From Cardinium hertigii_C (lineage in GTDB: Bacteria > Bacteroidota > Bacteroidia > Cytophagales > Amoebophilaceae), in contig NZ_JBOZWW010000057.1 of NCBI RefSeq assembly GCF_050864855.1, positions 1 to 23,774 on the forward strand: 23,774 bases of DNA. Reading direction: 5' to 3'. The notes below the pieces were generated by a model. It had not been told where the DNA came from. It saw nothing but the letters and a program-made list of their open reading frames with translations, and did no database searches. Made by a program: the position numbers and the translations under genes. Shown one piece after another: positions 1 to 8,805 of this stretch; the stretch's first letter is position 1; each line of letters starts with the position of its first letter.

Positions 1-84
1 GATAAAACCCATACGCAACATGTTATGGAATCTATAGCCTATAATTTATATAGAGCTCCAAATATCATTTTAAAGGGTTTTTAG
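1..84 (+). CDS. C-terminal 27 codons of an IS5-family transposase (partial)
   Basis: Frame 1 is open from the first base to TAG at 82-84. It encodes a short tail containing THTQHVMESIAYNLYRAPN. From memory this resembles the last helix of IS5-group DDE transposases, which end in an H-x-x-x-E-A-I-A-x-N-L-x-R pattern. That group also includes the N-terminal fragment at 17667-17840. The matching terminal repeat at 211-226 supports the assignment. With only 27 residues and no catalytic motif visible, an unrelated protein tail cannot be excluded. Confidence 0.5.
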   Translation, partial: DKTHTQHVMESIAYNLYRAPNIILKGF

Positions 85-190
85 GGGGATGGTATATCTA
101 AAATATACAAAGATTAACTTGAAAATCACTAAATAACTAAATTTATGCATCCTTAACATAAAAACTACTAAAAATACAACTACAACCTTA

Positions 191-646
191 TCAAAAATTA
201 CAATAACTATCTATCGCAACGGTCTCAACATGCGGAGCAAGCCATGTTAAACCATTAGCAGCTGTACCAAAAGCAGACTTACCAATACTACCCCAAATCA
301 AGGCACGATCCTCAGCTGCGTTACAAACACCCTTCACTATAGTTCGGCAGTTCAAATTTCCTTGAGACAAGCCATACAAACTACTTTCCAAACCATTAGC
401 TGCTGCTCCAACGAAACCTCCCAAAACAGTACCCACTGTTAAACCAAGATTTTCAGCCGTACGAACAACAACTCCAGGTTCAGAATCCGCTTGTTGTACT
501 TGTTGCTCGCTTTCCCCCATAGATGCTCGTCCTGGCTGGACACCTAACCTAGCGTTATTATAACCACCACATCCACTTAATCCCAATGCAGGAAGGCAAA
601 ACGTAGTTGCCACCAATAGTCTACGTAAACGATTGTCTATTATCAT
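191..646 (-). CDS. Small lipoprotein with IS-derived C-terminus
   Basis: 151 residues, with a type II signal peptide: basic start (R6, R8, R9), hydrophobic stretch, lipobox L-S-G-C with the lipidated Cys at residue 26. After a Gln/Ser/Glu-rich linker come two glycine/alanine-rich segments (about 72-85 and 122-134), each containing AANGL. They may be membrane-associating or loosely repeated. No enzyme motif is visible and I do not recognise the family. The last dozen codons (from about E140, ETVAIDSYCNF) are read through the terminal repeat of the adjacent IS, so the native C-terminus has probably been replaced. The start ATG follows an AT-rich leader without a Shine-Dalgarno site. It could be a functional chimera or a truncated gene. 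Confidence 0.7.
   Translation of the reverse strand: MIIDNRLRRLLVATTFCLPALGLSGCGGYNNARLGVQPGRASMGESEQQVQQADSEPGVVVRTAENLGLTVGTVLGGFVGAAANGLESSLYGLSQGNLNCRTIVKGVCNAAEDRALIWGSIGKSAFGTAANGLTWLAPHVETVAIDSYCNF
211..226 (-). repeat. IS5-type terminal inverted repeat
   Basis: On the minus strand this reads GAGACCGTTGCGATAG. It is nearly identical to GAGACCGTTGCAATAG at 17551-17566 on plus. It marks the outer end of the element occupying bases 1-226 and lies inside the last codons of the lipoprotein ORF. Confidence 0.6.
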
Positions 647-863
647 ATATTGTATATTATTTAGGTTATTAAACTATGAACTATTGTGTGTATGACACAC
701 CTATCACCTGTTTTTACCAGCTTGCAAATATACATGTATAAGATATAATTTCAAAATCATTGGAATCTATTTTTAGAAAAGGCAGCCATTTGGTTATCTA
801 GCAACTTTACCTTTATAAAGAAGCGCAAAATGCTTTTATGGACCCCATCTAATGGCTATGCCA

Positions 864-1646
864 CTATTTCATTTCTAGGAGTGCTTTTTTATCGATAATT
901 TTCATCAATTTGTCTTTGATATCCACGGCCTTAAAGCAATTGGCAAAACCATTTGCCTCTGTTTGAAAGCCATTTTCATCTGGATTCTCAGCTGCATTGA
1001 CACAAGTTACCAACATACCCAATGCCAAATCTGCATTATTTACAATAGAGGTAAGCCACTTTTTAGCTTTTTTAAGCATTTCTTCTTTATAACTCACCAC
1101 TTCGCTAACCAATCCCATTTGTTCTGCATCTTTGGCATCAATACGCTTACCAGTCATTAGATATTCTAATGCGCGCGTCTTACCAAGCAATTGTGTCAAC
1201 CGTTGCGTGCCTCCAAATCCAGGAATAACGCCGTAAGCAATTTCTGAAAAAGCAAAAATGGCATTCTCAGAAGCAAATCGAAAATGGCAAGCCAACGCAA
1301 GCTCAAAGCCAGACCCTAAAGCATAGCCATTAATAGCGGCCAAAATAGGCTTAGGACAATCTTCTATAAAAGCCAATACTTCTTGACCATTTTCTGCAAA
1401 TTTTCTTGCATTCAATTCATTTAACTTGAGCAATTCAGAAACCTCTGTGCCTAGAGAAAAGATTTCTTCTCCTTCCCCAGTAATAATAACACCTTCTATG
1501 TCTTCATTATCATATACTTCTTGAATAAGATGACGCAATTCAATAAGTCTTTTATCTGTTAACGTAAAGGCTTTTGAATCGGCTTTAAGGGTAATGGTTA
1601 AAATACCATCTTCTAGATTACTTTGTAACGATGCTGTTTTGTCCAT
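864..1646 (-). CDS. Enoyl-CoA hydratase / crotonase-family protein
   Basis: 260 residues, the usual length for single-domain crotonases. These hydrate trans-2-enoyl-CoA, or carry out related CoA-thioester chemistry, in the cytosol. The core is well preserved. AAINGYALGSGFELALAC (about 103-120) contains the first catalytic glutamate, E115. FSEIAYGVIPGFGGTQRL (133-150) contains the second, E135, and the conserved GGTQRL. These correspond to the two glutamates of mitochondrial enoyl-CoA hydratase. The first oxyanion-loop segment reads FSLGTEVSEL (63-72) instead of the common F-x-A-G-A-D-I, so substrate preference may differ. No thiolase or hydroxyacyl-CoA dehydrogenase lies beside it; upstream on the same strand, 190 bases away, is lpdA. 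Exact substrate is unknown. Isomerase or hydroxybutyryl-CoA dehydratase roles are possible. Confidence 0.88.
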   Translation of the reverse strand: MDKTASLQSNLEDGILTITLKADSKAFTLTDKRLIELRHLIQEVYDNEDIEGVIITGEGEEIFSLGTEVSELLKLNELNARKFAENGQEVLAFIEDCPKPILAAINGYALGSGFELALACHFRFASENAIFAFSEIAYGVIPGFGGTQRLTQLLGKTRALEYLMTGKRIDAKDAEQMGLVSEVVSYKEEMLKKAKKWLTSIVNNADLALGMLVTCVNAAENPDENGFQTEANGFANCFKAVDIKDKLMKIIDKKALLEMK

Positions 1647-1836
1647 ACTAAACGCAATTTTTTATAGCCTAATTAACCAAGCAGTATGCAAATACATATT
1701 GCGATTTTTATACCTACACTATTTAATACCTCATTTTATTCCAAAACTACATACCATCAAATATACAGGATATTTAAATAGTGCAACAATTTTTTTGAAT
1801 AGTAGTGCCGATCCCAAACATGTAGACCTCCATACA

Positions 1837-3231
1837 CTAAAGGTGTATGGCTGCTCCATAAGCAGCAGAAACTGCTTCTACAATGGCTTCTGACATAGTT
1901 GGATGTGGATGGGTACTATTTTGAATTTCATATGCAGTCGTTTCTAGTTTACGTGCGACAACTACCTCTGCGATCATTTCTGTTACATGGGCACCTACCA
2001 TATGTGCGCCAAGCCATTCCCCATACTGGGCATCAAAAATTACTTTTACAAACCCTTCTGGTAGACCAGCTGCCTGTGCTTTTCCAGAAGCAGAAAATGG
2101 AAAAATTCCTACTTTAACTTTATAACCAGCCTCTTTTGCAGACTTTTCTGTATAACCTACAGCAGCTACCTCAGGTTGTGTATAGATACAAGAGGGTAGA
2201 TTATTGTAAGCCAACAGATCCGGTGTAAGTCCTGCTATTTTTTCTACACAGACTATCCCTTCTGCTGATGCTACATGGGCCAATGCAGGCCCTTTGATAA
2301 GGTCTCCAATCGCATAAACCCCCTTGCAACTGGTTTTATAATAAGCATCGACTGCAATTTTCCCTACTTCCATCACGATTTCATTTTCTTCTAACCCTAT
2401 ATTTTCTACATTCGGTTGGACGCCAATAGCGGAAAGCACTAGCTCGCTTTCAACTTGTACATCACCAGATGGAGCAGTAATATGTGCTACAGTAGTATTT
2501 TTTAAGCGATCTACTTTAGTCACTTCTGCAGCTGTATAAACCTCTATTCCTTTTTTTGTAAAAGATTTTAGAATGTATTTGGATACATCTTCGTCTTCCA
2601 ATGGCAATAAACAGGAATTATACTCGACCAAAGTAACTTTTGTGCCTATGGTATGGTAAAAGTAGGCAAATTCACATCCAATCGCTCCTCCTCCTACAAT
2701 CACTATAGAGTCGGGTTGTGTGGCACGCGAAAGGGCTTCTCTATAACCTATAATATGCGATCCATCGATAGATAAATGGGGCAACTGACGACTTCTTGCA
2801 CCAGTTGCTAAGACAATATGTGGCGCACGGTAAAGATGGGTAATGCCTGCTGATGTAGTAACAGAAACAGTAGTAGCAGGGAGTAACTTACCACGCCCTT
2901 CTAAAATGGTAATTTTATGCTTTTTAAAAAGATGGTGGATGCCCTTAGACATAGTAGCTGCTACATCGCGACTGCGTTTTATAATAGCCTGAAAATTGGG
3001 TTTTGCTTGTATTACTTCAATACCATAAGCGGCAGCATGGTTACAGTAATCAAATACTTGTGCACTTTTTAATAATGCTTTTGTAGGGATACAACCCCAA
3101 TTTAAACAAATACCACCAAGGGCTTCTTGTTCTACAACTGCGACCTGCATACCCAACTGAGCTGCTCTAATAGCGGCAACATAGCCGCCTGGACCACTTC
3201 CGATGACGATAAGATCGTATTTTTGACACAT
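1837..3231 (-). CDS. lpdA: Dihydrolipoyl dehydrogenase (E3)
   Basis: 464 residues, full family length. It reoxidises dihydrolipoamide of the 2-oxoacid dehydrogenase complexes with NAD+ via FAD and a redox disulfide. In order: FAD-binding GSGPGG at 11-16; redox-active pair C42/C47 in GGICLNWGCIPT; an NAD-binding glycine motif VGGGAIGCEFA near the middle; the second FAD motif AIGDL followed by ALAHVASAEG; and a C-terminal dimerisation domain ending in HPHPTMSE, where H443 and E448 form the active-site His-Glu pair of the partner subunit. All key residues are present. It lies 77 bases downstream of the antiporter gene on the same strand and could be read through from it. The E1/E2 genes of its complex are not in the window. 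Confidence 0.97.
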   Translation of the reverse strand: MCQKYDLIVIGSGPGGYVAAIRAAQLGMQVAVVEQEALGGICLNWGCIPTKALLKSAQVFDYCNHAAAYGIEVIQAKPNFQAIIKRSRDVAATMSKGIHHLFKKHKITILEGRGKLLPATTVSVTTSAGITHLYRAPHIVLATGARSRQLPHLSIDGSHIIGYREALSRATQPDSIVIVGGGAIGCEFAYFYHTIGTKVTLVEYNSCLLPLEDEDVSKYILKSFTKKGIEVYTAAEVTKVDRLKNTTVAHITAPSGDVQVESELVLSAIGVQPNVENIGLEENEIVMEVGKIAVDAYYKTSCKGVYAIGDLIKGPALAHVASAEGIVCVEKIAGLTPDLLAYNNLPSCIYTQPEVAAVGYTEKSAKEAGYKVKVGIFPFSASGKAQAAGLPEGFVKVIFDAQYGEWLGAHMVGAHVTEMIAEVVVARKLETTAYEIQNSTHPHPTMSEAIVEAVSAAYGAAIHL

Positions 3232-3308
3232 ATGTATGGGTTTGCTTTAGGGATATAGGTAAAAAACGATAGCTACTAGCATAGTATGCATTATGGTTAC
3301 CCTTCCAA

Positions 3309-4796
3309 CTAATCCACTATACCGAATTGTTCCTTAATGGTATCAATGGCTTGATGGTTCTCTGCCATAATCATCAACAAGTCAAAGGGAGCAATAACGG
3401 TATCACCCCTTGGAATGAGATGCACACCATTGCGTTTGATAAGCACAATTAATGCATTTTCTGGAAAACTCAACTGTACAATTTTTTTACCAATAGCCGG
3501 AGCATGTTGGGGAACCATTACTTCTATTAAGGCACTGTTGACTTCTTTGGATAACTGAATAGTAGGTTCGTGTTTGGCTACAGTTGGTGCTTCTAATTGT
3601 AGCCACTTGGCAAGGGGCGAAAGCGTAGTGCCTTGAAATAAGATAGAAGTAAGCACAATAAAAAAAACAATATGGTAGATTATATCTGCTTGGTGAATAT
3701 TATCTAACAATGGATAAGTAGCAAAAACAATAGGAACAGCCCCCCTAAGCCCTACCCAAGAGATGAAAATCTTGTGGCTTACATTTAACGTTTTAGAAAA
3801 AAACAATGAAACAAAGACACTCAACGGGCGGGCTACAAACATTAAAAAGATGGAGAGCAGCAGGCCAATCCCAGCTATAGGTAGCAGCTTATGGGGATAA
3901 ACCAATAACCCAAGCATAATAAACATAATAATTTGCATCAACCAAGAAATGCCTTGACAAAATTGAATAATGCTCTTTTTATGAGGAAAATCTTTATTGC
4001 CTAAGATTAATCCAACCAGGTAAACCGCAAGAAAGGCATTGCCATGCAAAAAGTGAGTAGCTGAATAGGTAAAAATAACTACTGCCAACATTAAACCTGG
4101 GTAAAGCGAACGATTGGAAAGACGCAAGTTATCGAGCAATACCAGCATGATTTTACCCACTAAGAGGCCCGCTAGCCCTCCTACGACCATTTCTTGAATA
4201 AAGATACCGATCGCTTGCATGGGTCCAATGGCTTGTTTGTTAAGGAGCAATGTTTTAAATAAAAACATTAAAAACCAAGCCATCGTATCATTACTCCCCG
4301 ATTCTAATTCCAGCATCGGACTAAGATTGGCTTTGAGGTGCATATTCTTAGCGCGAATGATCGCAAAAACCGCAGCTGCATCTGTAGAGGCCACAATGGA
4401 ACCCATCAATAGCCCTTCTAATAAAGTGAACTGTATATTCCCCCCCCAAAAGTGGGTAAGCGCCCAAATAAATAGTCCAACACTAAAAGTCGTAATTAAA
4501 ATACCTACAGTGGCCAGTAATATACCATTCCAAAGAATGGGCCGTATGTGCTTGTATTCGGTTTCTATCCCTCCTGTAAAAAGAATTAAACTTAGGGTAA
4601 TTGCACCCAGTAATTGAGCAGCGATAGGGTTGTGAAAATCAATATTCCCTAATTTTTCATGGCCTGCAGCCATGCCTACCAATAAAAAAATAATCAACGC
4701 TGGAATACCTAATCTGGTAGATAGCTTGGTAATAACAATACTCAAGAAGAGTAAAAAAGAACCGGCAATAAGCAAGCTTTCTGGAACTAAATGCAT
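3309..4796 (-). CDS. CPA1-family K+(Na+)/H+ antiporter with TrkA-C domain (NhaP2/CvrA-like)
   Basis: 495 residues. Residues 1-400 contain about a dozen hydrophobic segments; the tail from about 410 to 495 is a soluble TrkA-C (RCK-C)-like domain. Hallmarks of the cation/proton antiporter fold are present: ASTDAAAVFAIIR (136-148), ELESGSND (163-170) with the ion-binding N169-D170 pair, and GLRGAVPIVFA (349-359) with the conserved R351. The residue after ND is Thr, and the usual MAV/MAI reads MAW, a small departure from E. coli NhaP2. By family, it exchanges cytoplasmic K+ or Na+ for protons across the inner membrane, with nucleotide or ion control by the TrkA-C tail. It diverges from truA across a 223-base intergenic stretch. 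Ion selectivity cannot be read from sequence. Confidence 0.9.
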   Translation of the reverse strand: MHLVPESLLIAGSFLLFLSIVITKLSTRLGIPALIIFLLVGMAAGHEKLGNIDFHNPIAAQLLGAITLSLILFTGGIETEYKHIRPILWNGILLATVGILITTFSVGLFIWALTHFWGGNIQFTLLEGLLMGSIVASTDAAAVFAIIRAKNMHLKANLSPMLELESGSNDTMAWFLMFLFKTLLLNKQAIGPMQAIGIFIQEMVVGGLAGLLVGKIMLVLLDNLRLSNRSLYPGLMLAVVIFTYSATHFLHGNAFLAVYLVGLILGNKDFPHKKSIIQFCQGISWLMQIIMFIMLGLLVYPHKLLPIAGIGLLLSIFLMFVARPLSVFVSLFFSKTLNVSHKIFISWVGLRGAVPIVFATYPLLDNIHQADIIYHIVFFIVLTSILFQGTTLSPLAKWLQLEAPTVAKHEPTIQLSKEVNSALIEVMVPQHAPAIGKKIVQLSFPENALIVLIKRNGVHLIPRGDTVIAPFDLLMIMAENHQAIDTIKEQFGIVD

Positions 4797-5019
4797 AGAT
4801 TTCTATATTAAAACATACAAGGCTAAACCGATAAACGACAACAGGCATACGGAGGCATGCTGTACAATGTTTTGTGAAATTAACTTAAATTTACATAAAA
4901 ATTAGTGCATGATAGGCTACTATGTTAGATAAATAATCTATGTATGGCTACTTTTATGATAGATTTTAACCCTTAACTTAACAAAAAATTAAGCTTTATA
5001 GGCTAGACGAAAGCATTTT

Positions 5020-5781
5020 ATGCGTTATTTTATATACCTATCCTACTTTGGTAAAGCTTATAGTGGGTGGCAAGTTCAAAAAAATGGGCCCTCTGTGCAA
5101 CAAGTAGTGGAAAGGGCAATGGGCAAGCTACTATCTACAAACATCGCTATTTCAGGCAGCAGTCGAACGGATAAAGGAGTGCATGCGCTGCAACAAGTGG
5201 CCCATTTTGACCACATACCGCCTATCGATCTTGCTGATTTGACCTATAGACTTAATAGGGTTTTGCCATCTGATATCAGCATTACAACTATTCGTCCTGT
5301 AGTAGCGGATGCACATGCCCGTTTTGATGCATGTTACCGTAGGTATGCCTATACGATTGTCACCCAAAAAGATCCTTTTTATAGGGATCGATCGGTTTGG
5401 CTACGCCGTATGCCACCACTTGGCTTATTAAATCAGCTTGCTGATTTGTTTTGTTTAGAATCAGATTTTGAATTTTTTAGTAAAAAAACCGATGGCGTAA
5501 AAACATTCGTATGCCATATAGAAGAGGTTTGTTGGTTGCAGATGGATGACAAAATTATTTTTCAGATACAAGCGAATCGTTTTCTACGGGGTATGGTTCG
5601 CACCATTGTAGGTACGATCCTTAAAGTAGCAACTGGTAAAATGGATATAGCCACCTTAAAGCAGCTGATTCGGCAGAAACCTAGGCTGCGCCCCACGCTT
5701 GCCTTGATGCCAGCAGAGGGGTTGACATTGGTGGAAGTAGGATATCCAGAAAGATTATTTATACAAACCAATGGATTATAA
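5020..5781 (+). CDS. truA: tRNA pseudouridine(38-40) synthase
   Basis: 253 residues, normal length. TruA isomerises uridines 38-40 in the tRNA anticodon arm. The N-terminal half begins with the family signature YLSYFGKAYSGWQVQ (6-20). The catalytic aspartate is D51 in SSRTDKGVHA, equivalent to D60 of E. coli TruA. Further landmarks are the ARFDA-x-x-R-x-Y block (around 100-110), FxxFSKK near 152 and the C-terminal RFLRGMVRTIVGT. The stop overlaps the start of mnmE by 11 bases in another frame, so the two tRNA-modification genes are almost certainly cotranscribed and translationally coupled. The upstream sequence is AT-rich with no clear Shine-Dalgarno site. Confidence 0.97.
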   Translation: MRYFIYLSYFGKAYSGWQVQKNGPSVQQVVERAMGKLLSTNIAISGSSRTDKGVHALQQVAHFDHIPPIDLADLTYRLNRVLPSDISITTIRPVVADAHARFDACYRRYAYTIVTQKDPFYRDRSVWLRRMPPLGLLNQLADLFCLESDFEFFSKKTDGVKTFVCHIEEVCWLQMDDKIIFQIQANRFLRGMVRTIVGTILKVATGKMDIATLKQLIRQKPRLRPTLALMPAEGLTLVEVGYPERLFIQTNGL

Positions 5782-7132
5782 CCAAGATCCGATTGTAGCC
5801 CTTGCCACCCCACAAGGGGTGAGTGCCATTGCAGTAGTACGGCTATCTGGGCAGGGTGTTATTGGCATCGTTAACCAAATATTTCGGGGCAGTGATCTGA
5901 CCCAACAAGCTTCTCATACCATTCATTTTGGGGTGATTCAAAAGGGTGAAACTAAAATTGATGAAGTACTAGTTTCAATTTTTATAGCTCCTCATTCTTT
6001 TACCAAAGAAGATGCTGTAGAAATTTCTTGTCATGGGGCTCCCTTTATTGTCACCGAAATCATACAACTGCTTGTAGCACAAGGTGTGCGGATAGCTGAA
6101 CCAGGTGAATTTACGAAGAGGGCCTTTTTAAATGGTCGATTTGACTTGGCGCAAGCAGAGGCGGTAGCGGACTTAATTGCAGCGGATAGCAGACTGGCCC
6201 ATCAAACGGCGCTTCATCAAATGCGGGGTGGTTTTTCTTTAGCTTTAGAAGGATTGCGTCAATCATTGCGCCATTTTGCAGCTATGTTGACACTAGAGCT
6301 GGATTTTGCAGAGGAAGACGTAGCCTTTTTAGACAGAGAAGATTTAAAAAAATTGGCGCATGCACTTATTGAAACCTTAGACAAACTGATAGATAGTTTT
6401 GAAATGGGGAATGTAATCAAACAGGGGGTTTCTGTAGTCATTGTTGGCAAACCCAATGTAGGCAAATCCACACTATTGAATCGATTATTGGAAGAAGAAC
6501 GGGCCATTGTTTCGCCTATAGCAGGTACTACACGGGATACGATTGAGGGAACCTTACACTTAGGGGGTATACGATTTAGGTTTGTAGATACAGCTGGGTT
6601 ACGGGAAACAACCTCAGATGGCATAGAAGCGATAGGCATCGAACGAACCAAAAGACAACTAAGCAAAGCCTTTGTAGCACTTTACTTGGTAGATCTATCC
6701 AATACGAGTTTTAGACAAGCAGAGGAAGATCTGATTGCTTTGGGTTTAGAAGGATTTCCACTGCTTAAAGTTGGCAACAAAATGGATCTTGTGCCCTCTG
6801 CTGATCTAGAACGATTTAAAGGATATTTGTTGATTGCTGCCCAAACTGGTAAAGGTATAGCGCAACTTAAAGATCAACTTTTGAGGCAGATGGCACAAAA
6901 GCCTACCGACGGCATCGGCACTATTGTAGTCAATGCACGCCACTTTGATCGGTTACAAAAAAGTAAACAAGCCTTAGAAGCTGTTATAATTGGGCTGGAG
7001 CAAAAACAATCGAATGAGTTACTAGTTGTAGATCTAAACAGAGCCCTACACGCACTAGGCGAAATTACAGGAGAAATTACCACAGAGGAAGTGCTGAGCG
7101 ATATTTTCTCTAAATTCTGCATTGGAAAATAG
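5771..7132 (+). CDS. mnmE: tRNA uridine-5-carboxymethylaminomethyl modification GTPase MnmE
   Basis: 453 residues, full length. With MnmG it installs the cmnm5 group on wobble U34 of certain tRNAs. The N-terminal tetrahydrofolate-binding domain starts DPIVALATPQGVSAIAVVR. The helical domain carries the inserted Ras-like G domain: P-loop GKPNVGKS (226-233), the TT pair of G2 (253-254), DTAGLRE (273-279), and NKMD (336-339). The protein ends in C-I-G-K with C451, the conserved C-terminal cysteine motif of MnmE. Nothing is missing. The ATG at 5771 overlaps the truA stop; a later in-frame start would remove the conserved N-terminus. It converges with the symporter pseudogene, only 13 bases apart, with no clear terminator between them. 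Confidence 0.98.
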   Translation: MDYNQDPIVALATPQGVSAIAVVRLSGQGVIGIVNQIFRGSDLTQQASHTIHFGVIQKGETKIDEVLVSIFIAPHSFTKEDAVEISCHGAPFIVTEIIQLLVAQGVRIAEPGEFTKRAFLNGRFDLAQAEAVADLIAADSRLAHQTALHQMRGGFSLALEGLRQSLRHFAAMLTLELDFAEEDVAFLDREDLKKLAHALIETLDKLIDSFEMGNVIKQGVSVVIVGKPNVGKSTLLNRLLEEERAIVSPIAGTTRDTIEGTLHLGGIRFRFVDTAGLRETTSDGIEAIGIERTKRQLSKAFVALYLVDLSNTSFRQAEEDLIALGLEGFPLLKVGNKMDLVPSADLERFKGYLLIAAQTGKGIAQLKDQLLRQMAQKPTDGIGTIVVNARHFDRLQKSKQALEAVIIGLEQKQSNELLVVDLNRALHALGEITGEITTEEVLSDIFSKFCIGK

Positions 7133-7145
7133 CAGATTTTTTCAT

Positions 7146-8607
7146 TTACGCCAATGGATGATCATTGGGTAGTTGCCTATCCTTCTGATTAGGCCATACA
7201 TGATGGGCTGTTAACATGAACAACCCATTGGCTACTATAGAAACAAAGGTACTACTAACCGGCCCTACCATAGGACCAATCCATTTGTCCCAACCATACA
7301 TGGTACATAGACCTATAGCCATATCCATCAAAACAATAGGCAAACGAATACGCACCCCTAAAACAGCTACAATAAATGGCGCTACTACTACAACTGAGTA
7401 TAGGCGAATACTCGGAACAAGAAAGGCACTTATATGACGAAAAATATAATCATAACGAGGAGAATAGCGATTACAGATCAGCAATAACATAGCAAATATA
7501 GATAGCACTAGGATCGTGATACGGGTCAATAGAATCTGCTTTGCAGCATCCATTTTGGTACGACGTATACTCCCCAATAGGTCATAAACAATTAGAATAG
7601 CAGAAGTATGTAGCTTAGAATCTGCCGTAGACATAGCCATAGCCAACAAACAAAGACAAATCAGTACCCTAAAGTTGGGAGAGCTACTAGCTAGTATATA
7701 GTTCCAAGCCTCTATACCACGCAAACCTGGCATCTTTATAAAAACAAACAAAGCTATTAACAATATAGATCCCATAATGATATAGGAAATAAAAGCAGCA
7801 TATAAAAATACACTTCTGGCTTGGGAAGGACTAGAAGACATATAGACCACTTGCATAATAGAAGGCTCTATATAGGCTATAATCGCTAGGTAGTAGAGTA
7901 TAGGCAATAGATTATTTTTAAATGGGAAAAAGATATTAGACATGGTTAAATCAAATTTTTTATGCGTTTGCAAAAAAGAGAGGATTTCAACAGGTGATTT
8001 CCCTAGATGGTTAAAAGTAAACCAGGTTAGGATAAGTATAATGCTAGAAAAAATTATAAATGTGCCATACATCTGTAAAAGTAATTCCGTGAATACCACC
8101 AAACACCGTATAGAGACAAAGAATGAGTGTAGCCACTATGGTAACCGTACAGGCATTGGAAGGGATACACATATGTATAGCCTGAGACATGACATTAATT
8201 TGCATCGCAACAAAAATAATCATATAAGGAAGACCCAGTATAGCAGTAGTAATCCTTGCATATTTTCCATATATACGCCCCATTGTTTCGGGCATGGATA
8301 TATGGTAGATACACCTGCTCATACGTCCTGCTAACCAACTAATGATCAAGAAAAGAAAGCTATTTATAAAAAGCTGCCAAATAACCCAAAAGAATAAACT
8401 AGAAGAGACTATAGTCACGCTACTGATAAGAGTCCCTCCTCCGTAGTCATTAGCCAATAGGGTAACTACTAATGTAAAGGTAGAGAAAGATTTTGTCCCT
8501 ACAGCATATTCCCGAAAGGTCTTACCTACTTTCATAGAAGATAGACCTATAACTAGGGTAAGTAATAGGAATAATACTATTACCACTAAAGGTGTTTCCA
8601 ATGACAT
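7146..8607 (-). pseudogene. Sodium:solute symporter family transporter, frameshifted
   Basis: Two adjacent minus-strand ORFs are the halves of one transporter. The first (8607 to 8044, 187 residues) has five to six hydrophobic segments and LLANDYGGGT near residue 50. The second (8102 to 7146, 318 residues) contains LAMAMSTADSKLHTSA, the conserved transmembrane-8 segment of the SSS family (PutP/PanF/SGLT-like). Both frames are open across about 8060-8100. The conserved GGIHGITFTDV is in the first frame and FIIFSSIILILTW in the second, so one extra base (or two missing) near 8055-8075 explains the break. Rejoined it would be about 487 residues, the usual size. Substrate cannot be told. A sequencing error is possible, but neighbouring genes are intact. 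Confidence 0.85.
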
Positions 8608-8805
8608 TAGAGCCTAAAAATACAATTTTATCTTTTTATAAAGACCATATTAGTACGGTACTTTTAGGCTGAAATATAAATCATTTTATAGATATATGCA
8701 ATATTTAGGAAACTTTTTTATTCTATCCTGCTCTTATTGATTTAATTGCCTAGACCTGGTTTTTGTCAATTAGTTACTATCTAATTCTGAAAATCTTTTC
8801 ATATG

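Larger units (their letters stand above)
1..226 (+). mobile_element. Right-hand end of an IS5-type insertion sequence (left part outside window)
   Basis: The window opens inside an element. Bases 1-84 encode a transposase-like C-terminus, and the element appears to end at base 226 with CTATCGCAACGGTCTC (211-226). The reverse complement of that sequence matches, at 15 of 16 positions, the start of the IS5-type fragment at 17551 (GAGACCGTTGCAATAG). Between the stop at 84 and the terminus the DNA is AT-rich with no ORF. The terminus overlaps the 3' end of the lipoprotein gene on the minus strand. The matching terminus is seen directly; assigning both pieces to one IS type is inference. Confidence 0.55.

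Noticed and set aside
4657..4848. 63-codon ORF at the start of the antiporter gene
   Set aside because: Lies in another frame across the true antiporter start, which has intact family motifs.
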